From: Ischnura elegans | Lineage: Eukaryota; Arthropoda; Insecta; Odonata; Coenagrionidae | Assembly: GCF_921293095.1 (NCBI RefSeq) | Contig: NC_060254.1 | Coordinates: 59,690,069 to 59,754,068 of the forward strand | Direction: 5' to 3' | Length of the DNA stretch: 64,000 bases | Shown here: in pieces, positions 35,301 to 47,300 of the stretch | Layout: every line of letters begins with the position of its first letter | Numbering within the stretch: position 1 is the stretch's first letter | Program-made: the position numbers and the translations under genes | The notes under the pieces: model-generated | Database searches by the model: none | What the model was told of the DNA's origin: nothing | What the model saw: the letters and a program-made list of their open reading frames with translations, nothing else

Positions 35301-38300
35301 GTTCTCCAAATAAATATACGACTACATACTACTCCGCAAGCCGTCTCAAGAATCGTACGGCGTGGGTGTTGAGACTACAGTCGTGTATAAATTAAAATGG
35401 ATATGGTCTAACGAAATATAGGAATTATATGAATAAAGGAAATGTTCTAACGAAATAAAGGGAATCGGGTTGGCATGGTGGCTGGAGTAGTGACTTCCCG
35501 TCATGTGGGCTCGGGTTCAAATCCCGGAGGTGGCAGGGAATTTTCAGAGGCTGCCCGATCCCTGGTTGAGTGTTGTGATGAGGACATTACAAGCGCAACA
35601 TTCCGTCCGTCGGATGGGACGTTAAGCCGCGGTCCCCTCGGCGCCTCGGCGCCTTTTGTAAAGAGTAGGCTAATGCCGACGCCGAGTTTCTCTCCACCCA
35701 TCCTTCACTGCCCAACCCTCATGAAGCAAATGACCTAAGCTGTCGGTCACCTCCTCCTATTACCATACCATACCTAACAAAATTTGCTTTTATTTGATTT
35801 AATTTATTGCTCGGGCAAAATACGAATTTCCATACCTATCCGTTCCGCAAAATTTCTATCTAAATTTATGGTTTCTGTCGGACCTGTAAATATATAGTGA
35901 AATACTTATTTGTTAAAGCTATCTGAGCCTAGCTCGCAGCCTTTAAGTCTCCAACGGCAACCAGCATAATTCGTTTAAAATCTGTGTAACGCTTCCTGTA
36001 TTTTTTTCTTTCTGTCAATGTTGTATACTCATAAGTATTCGTAGTCTTGCTGAAGCAATCCCATGAATGTACTTCTAAAATGTGAGCTCTCAAGCTTAGA
36101 ATAACTATGGTTAATAGACGCCAAAATCTATTGAATTTCCCGGAGGCAAGGCTGCGCCTATCGCATTTTGGTTGGTTTTCAGGAAGTCACGTGCTCTTAC
36201 TCCTCACTCCCAAAGAACTAAGGTCAGCCTATCAGTCGCAAACATATTTGAAATGAACTATAGCTGAGAAGCAGGCTCGAAAAACCAAAAAAATACGGAA
36301 CATTAATTTTTCAAGCTTTGTCCACAATCAATAATAAAAGAAAATTTGGCTAGCGAGCCAATTATAAAAGATGGCGGAATCAATCATGCACATTGCTTTC
36401 GTTGGGGAGGGAGAGAAAGATGATTAAAAAGATAGCGGCCATTTCATCAAGCGGGAGCAGATTAATGACTGTGCGGCTAATGCGCATTCGCGCGTCTTTT
36501 GTTCTAACGAGCAGGACGGCGACGGCGGTGTTGCGGGACCGGGAGGAGGCGGAGCGGGAGGCGGAAGAATCGGCCGCCGTGAGGCCGGGAGACGACGACG
36601 CCGAGATCGAGCGCAAGGTGGACAAACTGGCGGGACGCAGGGCCAAGGTGCCGCTCGGAGGTGAGACCCAGGGGCGTTGAGGAGTGGTTGGGGGCCCTGG
36701 GTTGGGGCTCTTGATGTGATCTTAAAGGGGAGTCGCGGGGGCCCTTCCTCGGAAAAGGGCCTAGCCGGTAAAGATGGTGAAAAGTGCCCCTCGATGTTTT
36801 GAAAATAAAAATATACACTTGAAGTCAAAAATTATGTTTCTCCAAAATTTCAGGCCCTAACAATGGAAATTAACCGCAAAAAAATTGAAACACGATTTTT
36901 AGTTTTTTAACCATATCTCCAGTTTTTATTTTTGTAAAATCTTTTTCTTAACTTTAAAATACATATACTATTATGTTCTACCATCCATCCATTTTTTTCA
37001 AAATTTTTTGACCGAAAACTATACCATTTTTCTGAACTGACGGCGGCTGACCTTGAGCGTGCTCGAAACCCACCCACTCTTCTACCCAATCACAGAAGAG
37101 CGACAGGAGAAAGTGTGGAAGAACCCGCAGTCTCTCTCCGACCTCCGTGCAGTGCACATCGTTCTCCAGCTAGCAGTGTTGCCAAGCCGAATCTTATGAG
37201 ATCGTACAGCGCTCGTTCTGCCGCCCCCGAAAGTACCGTTATTCCCAAGGCTGGCAACGTCGGTCGGCCGGATGGAGGGGAGCGGAGGGGAAATGGGAAG
37301 GGGATGGAGGGGAACGGAGAGGTGGAAGGGGCAGCGTTTCTCATTGGATAGTTTCTATTTTCCACCCAGCCGCCGTCAGTTCGGAAAAATGGTATAAACT
37401 TTTGCGTAAGTTTGAAATTTTCAAAATTAAATTTAAAATTTTAGGAAAAAATAGACACGCCAAAAAAATATATGTTGTTACCACTACATCAAAGTACAAC
37501 CAGATGAAAGTTGATAAAAAAGAGAAATTACGTAAAGGTCGTTTTACACGGGGCACGGAATTGCGCAGGTTAGAACTGTATTAATTTCTAAAACGGCGTG
37601 GAATTGCGCGAAGTGAGTATATGTACCAGTGGCATAACTACGGGGGGGATAGATCCCCCCCCCCAAAGACTCAGAGAAATATAAAAAATATTTAAAACTA
37701 TTGTCTATTTTTGACATGTAATAACTGCATCTGCCTCAAGTTAGATATTAAGTGACAAAATGATTTAGAATGTATTTCCGGGTATGTCATTTTTGAAAAA
37801 GTTTCCGGACACCTTGTTGCCAGGAGGGGAGGTCGCCCTCCCAGCCTAGTCTATGTCTAGTGTCCTTATGTCTATGTCCTTATGTCTATGTCCTTATGTC
37901 TAGTTACGCTATTGATATATATATATTCTCTCTAATACCACCTCTTCAGCGGCGATAAATGTGAGCAAGTGCTCACTAAGGGGAAAATGATAAATCTAGT
38001 TTACAGGGAACCAGTGTAACCTTTCCAGTGTTAGTGAAGGAATTTACGGATAATTTCACGCTCTACATCTAATTTTCATTTGCTATTGAAGCTATCTCTT
38101 TGTCCATTACTTTTGTAACAACCTAGGAGTAACTTCCAATATTTAACTACTACCAAGGAGACATCGCCAAAGTGATGTTCGGGATCTGGATGCGGATGTT
38201 ATTTTCTGAAACTATATAGGTAAGGTAGAAAAATTGTCACGCCTTTCTTCCACATAGGCCCGGGTTCGAGAGGTATTCTCTTGTAAAGATTTCGCGCAGC

Positions 38301-41300
38301 ATGACATTCCTTGAGTAAGCGCTCCATCTCAACTATGGCCATGGCGGTGCGGTCTAGGGCGTTAGTCAACTAGCCTGTAGTCGGTGTCTCGGGTGTGAGT
38401 CCCAGTGTCGGCAATATTTTTCTCTCTTCTAATGTTTGAAATCACTGTTAAATTTTATCCCCATTCGTTTAATTTATTTACTTCGCGATTTTTTTAATTT
38501 AATATCAATTTATGGATTTCAAACGAAGCTCCGAATTGTGCCTTACCACGCAAATTAGAGGACTTATATAATCACTTACTTCCTTGTAAGGAAAATGATA
38601 AATGCCAGTTCAAAACGGATTTCCATAGACACTCAATAGTAGGGGAGAAACAGGCATTCAGCACAGGTCATATTTTCTATTTACGTCATTTAAACCCCTC
38701 CCTTCACCTTCCCCCACCATTAGACGCACGTAACGAGGACGCCTCCGCCCTTCAAGCGACATTACATAGGTAATTCAAAAACGTGATTTGCAATAACAAG
38801 TCGGCATTGCATCACCCTGCAGCTGTCCCGCAAAAAGCTACACGTGCCGAGGCCATCTCTGCCCTTCGCTTGGCATTACACCATTCATTTCCTGGAGACG
38901 CAATATCCCCCCGTCATTGCATCACCCAACACGTGCGGTTATAACGTGACTCCTCCCACTACCGTATATAAATGACTCCCGAATGCTTATTAGTTTATTT
39001 TTCGTCAACATGAGCGTGAAAATTGTCATGTTAAGTGCACACTTAGCTGATACTTCTCTGCGTGTGTGAGTACAAGACGAGGATACCTTTTCAATCTCCA
39101 TACCAAAGGATGTTTTGAATCATACAAATACGGATTTTATATTGATGGTTAGCTTCCAAACCATCTATTACTGTGTGTTCCGGTTTCAAGATCAAGAGTT
39201 TGATATTGTGGCTGATAAAGTGCTATTTTCTGGTTTCCCCGATGACAATGGGAAAGTGGAGAGATTCAACATCATCCTAGCATCTGCAATCAACAATTAA
39301 GAGAATCGTCAAAAGGCTGACGCTCAACTCCCCATTATATTCCTAAAAGTTCACGAGACCATACAACCTAGAGTTGATGTCTTCACAAAGACTGAATCTG
39401 ATGGATGTGGGAGGACCTCCATGAAAACAAAAATTCTGGTGATATACCGGACGGATTTAAACCAGTGTGTTACACGGACCACATGGGATCCAAAGTGAAA
39501 TATTGGCCCACCCCAGCAAGGGGTTTTGTCTGAGAGTGATAAAGTTTATACTCAAAATTGAATATGTATATTTATTAACACTAAAAGTGTCTTAAAAGAT
39601 TTTATATTCTTTTATTAAATAATAACACGGGGACATTACACCATTCATTTCATGGTTTACAATTGTTTATTTCAACAAATTTTGCTTTGTATACACCAAT
39701 CAGCCAGCTTAAAACTATTTTTTCTGGCACACTGTAGATTACCATCCATATGAATTGCAATTTAACAACCCTATTTCGTGGTTAATTTCGTGAATGAGGG
39801 ACATCCATAAAGTTCCAGGTTAGCCACACAAATTCCCTTGGGAAGAAGAGTTGTTAAGAAGGCAGCTTTTTGAGCACCCTTTGTGAATAGATATTTAAAA
39901 TTTTTAGTATAATTGTGAAGTATGCTCTCCAATTCCAAATAATCCACATCTCCAGAGTATTCGTACAAGCCGTGATAGTTGTTTCTCAGCCAAGAAGTCT
40001 CTTTTGTATAGAGCAATCTCTGTGAAGATTTAAATAACCAAGTATTACAGCATTTATTCTGAACAGCGATGATTGCCAATTCTTTGACAATAAAATTTCC
40101 ATTGCTGCCCGTAAATCCTTGAAATTCGATAATGGCACCCATCTTGATGTATGTCCAACTTACAAGGTTTTTATGCCCAATTCCAGGGATTGAACTTACA
40201 TCAAGACTTTCTAACTTACGGAACTTTCATTCACGCCAGAGGTTGAAAGCCTTTCACTCATACTCAAGCTGACCACTTTTGATTATCAGCCGAACCATAC
40301 GCGATGAGTACCATCTCTAATTCAAGTGTTTTAAAATCACAATCTGTGATATTCTTTGCTAATTTTGTGGCGAGAAAATGTCTCACTCTGTCACGACTAG
40401 CCGAAAGTCTCTGGAGAAATAAATCAAGTAGCTTGAAGAGTTTCACCAATGAAAACCACTCATCCACCTTTAAGTTAAAAGATATTTTAATAACCAAATG
40501 TGTCTTCCCAAAGTAATTTGCATACACCAAGCAGGAAGTTAAAAAATGTTTTTCTCCTTTGTAAAAGAACAAATCCTCGTCCTCTTTACAGTTCAAGATG
40601 TTTACCCACTCGCTTTGTGAAACTATTACACTTTTTTTCCAACATGATTAAATTGCACGACTGATTCAGTCTCTACCAGGATCGTAACCAATACACACAC
40701 TCTTTGTCTTAGCACTGTTTAAATAATACACAGTTTGAAGAAGTTAATTGTTCAATTGTCCAAGAGAAGGAATAAAATTTCCAGCAGGTTTCTTTCTCTT
40801 CACCGGAGGAGACTGATGGTCCGCATCCAACGACGCATGACGACTGATGTATGGTGACGTTATCGTCTTTATTTAGAGGCTGATGTAGGGGGAGGGGTTG
40901 GGACACAGTCATCGGAACAAGGATGAACTTCGGTTTTGAAGCGGTTTTACTGGAACCACTGAGCGAGAGAATGTGCATCTCTCAATGCGTAAGTGCTATA
41001 GCGGCTTGTGACAAGGATTGAGGCAGGAAAAGGCAAGAAAGGAACATTTTTCGGGAGGGGGGCAATTAAACTTTTTCGAGAGAGATGAAAGTGCGTCCCG
41101 TGAAGTCGGTCAGGAACTCACACTCTGCTTCGCTGAATGCGTAGAGAGCAGTTACACCCTCAGTTATAGCTTCCAAGGTAGATGAAAGTTCGGCATGAGA
41201 AATGAATCCCTCGTTGAAGGAAGTCTCATCTCGTTGTAGGGGGTCTGGGAAACGTAGCTACTTTCCTCCAGCGATGAGCTGACGTTTGAGGGAATCAGTG

Positions 41301-44300
41301 CAGTCATAGGGATATACTACTTTTCGCGTTTCTAGTTGTCTTACCACCAAATATTTGTGCGGTATATTTAAATTCTGTAGGTTCGAGACTAGAGACGCTA
41401 ATGAGGTGGATATGAATGGACAAGTATCAACAAATCGTACAACAAAATTGTTTTCAACTGATTTTGCAAAAGAAATGTACTTTTCTTCCGTGTTTGTTAT
41501 TACAAATATTTGTCTTTCATCGTAATCCAATTCACTAACAATGAAATGACCATCATACGCGGACAGGTTATGAATAAAAATGGGAAGAAATTGAGGCATC
41601 TTGTACTGAACATTGCAAAAGGAATGAGCTGGACCTCGATACTGCCCCGTCAGGTGATTCATGAACCCTAACCCTATCGGTTCCCAAATCATCCCCGCAA
41701 ATGTGGCACGTCGATGCGTTTTGGAAAGCGCTCTCTTTTTCTTCAGTGAGTGGAGTCAGCGGAATCGAGTTCTTGTAAATTTTGAAAATCTTCTGGGCCT
41801 CCTGTTTCATGCACTCAATAAAAACCCGTGCTGCATTAGGTCCCCGATACAATACTGGTTCCTCACATCCGTCTGGTGTTTTTAGCATGTAACAATAACT
41901 AAAAGGTAGGTGTTTCTGAGTAGCGTCTGTAAATGATGACCTAGAAGAAGGCTCACGTGTACTGATGTTTTTTAGAAGTCATTCAAAATCGGCATCTATC
42001 ACGTAAGGTACACGGAAAGAGTGATTAATGAGGGTAAATTTTAGTAATTTATTTTACTCGTTCGGCATTACAATTTTACTGGGCTCGCCTGCGCCCCTAT
42101 ATAGCTCTTTGTGAGCCTCGAGTTTTGATTCGTCATGATAGTGAGTAAGGCAACGTTTACAAATATGTATTCTATGGTGATACCTAGTCATTTGAGCTCT
42201 AATCAATTTATTGAAATTCTTAACCCAGCAATAGTGGGCAGTATTCTCGTTAGTTATGTAAAATAAGTCTCATGATCATGTAGCTCATGATCTACAATTT
42301 TTAAAGGATAAACGTTATTTTTCTCGTCAAATCCAAACACATTGAAATGTTATTGCCACGTTCGAATTTAGGGATATCGTTCAGTTGGGCGGAATAAGTG
42401 ATTCAATCCTAGTCGTAGGCTTCATGACATTCGTCCTTGTTGAAATTTGGAATCCAATCGGGGCGTGGGACATTCTTTGGCCAAATTGCATATTTAAAGT
42501 AGTATTGATCATGGTTTTTAACCTTAATTACAGCCTTTTTACTAGCGATCATTGCTGAAGGGGGATGTAACTAGAGCCTTTCAACGGAATGTACTTGTTA
42601 ATTCTCAATTCCAACCCAATCACACGATCTAAAGTCCACCCTGATCCTTTAGCCTGAAATTCGGATTTTTCCTTCAGTAATTTTGAAGAGGATTCGTCAA
42701 CAACTTCTTCAATTTTATCTACTAAGAATAGACGCCGATTGTTAGTTTTTAAAGACGCATCCATTTCCTCTCTCTCGTCCTTTGGAAATTTACAAATTAG
42801 AACAAGATTAAATTTGATGGAATGGTTCAGAATCATAGAAACCAGTAATTTTGCCATTCTGTGTGCCTTAATACTATCTAAAAAGGAAACTATATCAAGA
42901 GCACTGTCCTCCTCTGGAGTTATCCAAAAGGTTTTAAGCATGGATCTAATTGCCGACTCAATGATATTGAACCCTCTCCCTATTTGCTCGTTGATTTTTA
43001 TCCGGTGCGCATTGGTGTTCTCATGAGGCATAGCCTCATCAATGCTGTAGAATATTTCACAATAAGTGCAAAATTTCTACCCTTTACCTTATTCATCGCA
43101 TTATTTAAATGGTTGTATGTTTGCATGTCATCTACTTTTTCGTTATAAAAATAATGCGTTCATTGATCCCCGTGAGCGCCGATTCTAGCTCCTGTGGGGT
43201 CACATAACGCCCAGCATTAAAATTGTTGAGGATGGTGGATATGAAGGATTACATGTTTGAAGATTCAGCATCCTGTATGAAGAGAGAGAAATTAAATTAA
43301 TTGGGTTATGTTAAGTAAATTATGATTTCACTTGAAGAGGTGGAGAATACAAGTGTTCTCGCTAAAAGTTCGATATCAAATGAAATACATGCTTAAATTT
43401 TGTTGAGTTATATATGAAACGGATAAATACAATTAAAATGTGCATCATAAAGAGTTTTGAAAAGTATACTGGTAACAACTAGCTCGTTTAGATGCTGGAA
43501 TAAAATTAATTCAATCATGCAAATGTAAGACAATGAAATTTTCGGAACGGGGATAAAAAAATATTATTTTAATTGTTGGATTGTATTTAGCTATCAATTT
43601 TGCTTATTTTCTGTACATATATCAAAAGTCTTACTCTCTAAATAGGGGTACCTAAGTATCCTTACCCTGAATCATAAACGGTCTGATAAAGTTTGATTAA
43701 TAATTTCGAAAGATAATTAAAATTAACCTAATTTCCTGTTTGCAGCATATTTTTATCTCTTCAACTAAGGAAGATATTAATGGGTAAATATGCTTCACCG
43801 GACTTGAGAAAATTCTAAGTCGAAATCTAATTTTAGGTCAATTTGAAAAAACAGATCCTTGATTCGTATATAAAGTTGAAGTAGCAACAATATGTGTCAG
43901 AAACTTCAAAAGGTTAACGTTTTGCAGTTTGCATGTATCACTTCAAATAAGAAAGATATTAGGTTTTAATCTTTTTCCTCAGAGGAGATACATTTTTTAG
44001 TCCTCACTTGCAATCGAGTTTTGGACACTTTGGGAGGGAATTATGAAAAAATCAATTAATGCATCGTATATAGAGTTGAAAGATGAACAAGTTTTGTACT
44101 TATTGTCAAAATGCTAACTCTTCAAAGAAGGGTACATGGTTACCCTGATTCGGTACCCTTAAGGGTCTGAGAAATTTTCATTGCTGCATCTTATGTGTAT
44201 TGAAAAACAAAGAAACTTTTCGGTTTAAGCTTAACCCAAATTCTTTCACACAACGGAGTTATTAAAGATTTTCTTACAACGCTACCTGCTGCTAACCTGT

Positions 44301-47300
44301 TCTCCAAATATCATTACTCATAAATTGGACCACCGAATCTAAACTTCTTACTCTGTCAATTTTTTTCAGCGGAATTGTTTCTTTACTAATCCCCCCGAAT
44401 TTTTGAGGTGAAAATGAGAGTAAAGGACCAGGATTTTCCCATACACTGAATACCCTTAAATACCTTGAAAACGGTTTTTCCGAGTAAAATATTACGGATT
44501 AATGCTAGTTGTGTGAAGGTCCCTCGTAAGGATTTTTGAGACTCTTCGATAAATATTATCGGTTTGAATGACCTTACATTTCCATGGACTTACAATAAAT
44601 ATAGCCAACATAATATGGACTCAGGTTGGCACTCACCAATTCACTGTCTGAGGTAGTCCTCCCGATTTCTGATGATTTTCTTATGTCGACGATAGCTATG
44701 CTGGCTCTTAGGGTGGTCCTCCAAATTTTTGCTGACTTCTTTAGGTGAAGATTGCTGTGCTGGTTCTGAGTGTGGTCCTCCTTATTTTACTGACTTCTTT
44801 TAGTGAAGATTGCTGTGCTGGCTCCTCGAGGCAAGAAAATGAGTCCGCTCCGATTCGGTCAGCCTTATATATCCACGAGAAAGAGGGATGGGGTCGCGTC
44901 TTATTCTTTGCGAAAGCCAGGTCACGTTGCAACCGCACGTGTTGGGTGATGCAATGACGGGGATGAGGGCGCAATCGAATCTACAGCAATAAGGAGAATC
45001 ACGGAGATTGCAATTGAAATGTGTTGTTATTCACGAGAAGTATACCCGGACTGACGGTCATTTTGGATTATGACGTCAGCGACGACAGCGCCGCTAGTGG
45101 TGATTTGGTTTCCGAATGGCGTCTCCAGGAAATGCATGGTGTAATGTCAAGCGAAGGGCGGACGTGACCTCGGCGCGTGTAGCTTTTTGCGGGACACCTG
45201 CAGGGTGATGCAATGCCGACTAGTTATTGCATATCACGTTTTTGAATGATGCAATGTCACTTGAAGGGCGGAGGCGACCTCGGTACATGCGTCTAATGGT
45301 GGGGGAAGGGAGAAGGGGACCAGGTATTATATAGTAGATACCCATAGACTGAAAGTTAAACCAATACCATTGCGGATTTTACAGTACAGATGTCAGTATG
45401 ATCGAAAAATCGATTCGATTATCATAGCAAATACGTAAATTGGCATAACTTCAATAGTTTTCCCGATGGACCAATGAAATTTGGTGAATGGGTACATATT
45501 GGTATGTCAGTACACTTGATAATTCGATACGATAATGATAGCAAATACGCCAAAGCTATTTTGCAAATGGGAATATCTTAAGAATAACTATTTTTTAGGG
45601 GGAAAGAAATTTGGGGAATCGTTACAATGTAGTATTTCACATACTGCATTATGGACACATGTTTTGCGAGTGGTATATGTTTATATATTTATCTAACGAA
45701 TCTGCGTTTCATTTTCAAGTTTCGCTTATCACAACGCTTATGGGCTTTAAGAGTTGAAAAATAACCACAAAATCGTCACTCTTGAAATTTTAAAAACCTT
45801 AGTCTAATAAGGTATCAATGTTAAACTTAATCTATCAAAGAATGAATTATCCGTCAAATCAAATCCTATTGAAAATAACAAATCTTTTTAACAGTGAACA
45901 ATTAAGTTCCTTTCTCTTTCAAAAAACGGGGGGGACATTTTTGAATATTTAAACCACTTATGGACACAATACTCGACCAGAATACGTCACGCCATCTCTG
46001 TTGAACTACATACACTTATGTGAGACCACATTCCCAAATGACACAAGCATCTTAAACCAGGCGATGGTCTGGCCAGGTCGGCTGGTCGGAAATGACCAAG
46101 AGCCCCGAGATTAGCCGCCCCTCCACTACGCTTGCATCTATCGTTAAGCGTATACAGAATAAAGTTTTATAAAATTAAAAAGGAATGGTATAGGATAACT
46201 TTGATAATTTTGAAAGGAAACTTCATCTGAATTGCATTGATGATGACAAAATAAATTCTTTCAAAATTCCGGCAGGTTTTTTTTTTTTGCTATGTCACAG
46301 TTGAAAATAGGGTAGTTTCCTTCATCAAAGAAATTGAAAGGCATTGATTGCGATTCGTTACCCTTCAAAATGACCTTGATAAAATATCGCTATTGCTAAC
46401 CACCAATAAAATGGATGTTAATAGTAGAAAATGCAAGCAAATTATGTTCACAAGGAAGAGAAACAAGGATAATAGGGTAGTTTCCTTCATCAAAGAAAAC
46501 ACAAGGCATTGATTGCGATTCGTTACCAAACATTAGTGTATTCATAATATACAATTTATTTGGTTTTAGAAATCCCAGTTTAGGCGAATGTTACTGGTCA
46601 ATTTTAACCGTATTTGAAAGAGTCCAGATTGGCGCCCATGCGATGCCACTCCACGTGACGTCACAGACGCCTAGATGCTATACGAGTAGTCAGGAGTTTT
46701 GCATTGTCTGCGATTACCAATGCATGCATGAGGCACAGAGCTCAGGGAAACATCTCTTAATAATCACCTATTAAAACAGCCTATTATCAGAAATTTTCCT
46801 TCATTTGATAGGGTATTAATAATTATAAGCCAAGCGCTATCTGCTAGCAGAATACTCTGCTACCTGCTAGCAGCCTACATCGTAGCGGCGCACATATCCT
46901 CGCCCCAAAGTCACCTCACTCGGCGGCAGCGGGAACTAGATTGACGTCACACGGGCTTATCCCCGCATACATAATTAGCCGTCGCGTTTTCGCGCGCTTG
47001 AAACTTTTCACTTTTCATTTAATCGCGAAAAATAGATATCGTCATTAAAAATTCTAAAAGCGTGAAATACGTACTCCAGGTGTAATAATCTTTCGATTTA
47101 GGCAATAAAAAAATTAGGAAACCTGGAAAATTAGGAAAATTGCTGGCTTTAAAAGATTACTGCTGATATTTAAAAGATTGGATTCTTTCTTTCCAGAAAC
47201 GCGAGAAAGGAATGAAAACTTTGGATCATCCCTCCTGTTGGCTAACTCGCCAATGTCACCGAAAGTGGTCAACGGGTCGTTCGCTGCAGTTTTTGACCAA

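Larger units (their letters stand above)
38695..45319 (-). mobile_element. TIR-bounded element with PolB remnants (Polinton- or bidnavirus-like)
   Basis: A 6.6-kb element. Terminal inverted repeats: 38695-38941 and, reversed, 44930-45319, sharing CCCCCACCATTAGACGCA, CCGCCCTTCAAG, GGCATTGCATCACCCTGCAG, CCCGCAAAAAGCTACACG, CATTTCCTGGAGACGC and GCATCACCCAACACGTGCGG. A TATA box lies just inside each end, pointing inward. The minus strand carries two pieces of a protein-primed family B DNA polymerase and two further worn frames. The polymerase's catalytic palm region and any capsid or integrase gene were not seen. Its size suits a linear bidnavirus-like genome or an internally deleted Polinton/adintovirus. 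It is broken by stops and gaps and appears inactive. Confidence 0.75.
36661..47196 (+). other. Hdc intron 11 (10.5 kb) with the PolB element
   Basis: Contains a foldback MITE at 37021-37398, MITE M1 at 37627-37914, a tRNA-like SINE at 38325-38415, the TIR-bounded PolB element at 38695-45319, short tandem repeats at 45360-45660 and a third TAGGGT transposon at 46308-47123. Confidence 0.8.

Noticed and set aside
35475..35738. 87-codon + frame with 66-codon antisense frame
   Set aside because: Entirely inside the S3 SINE.
36424..36828. Minus-strand frame of 134 codons
   Set aside because: Antisense of Hdc exon 11; the GC-rich codons leave few stops on the opposite strand.
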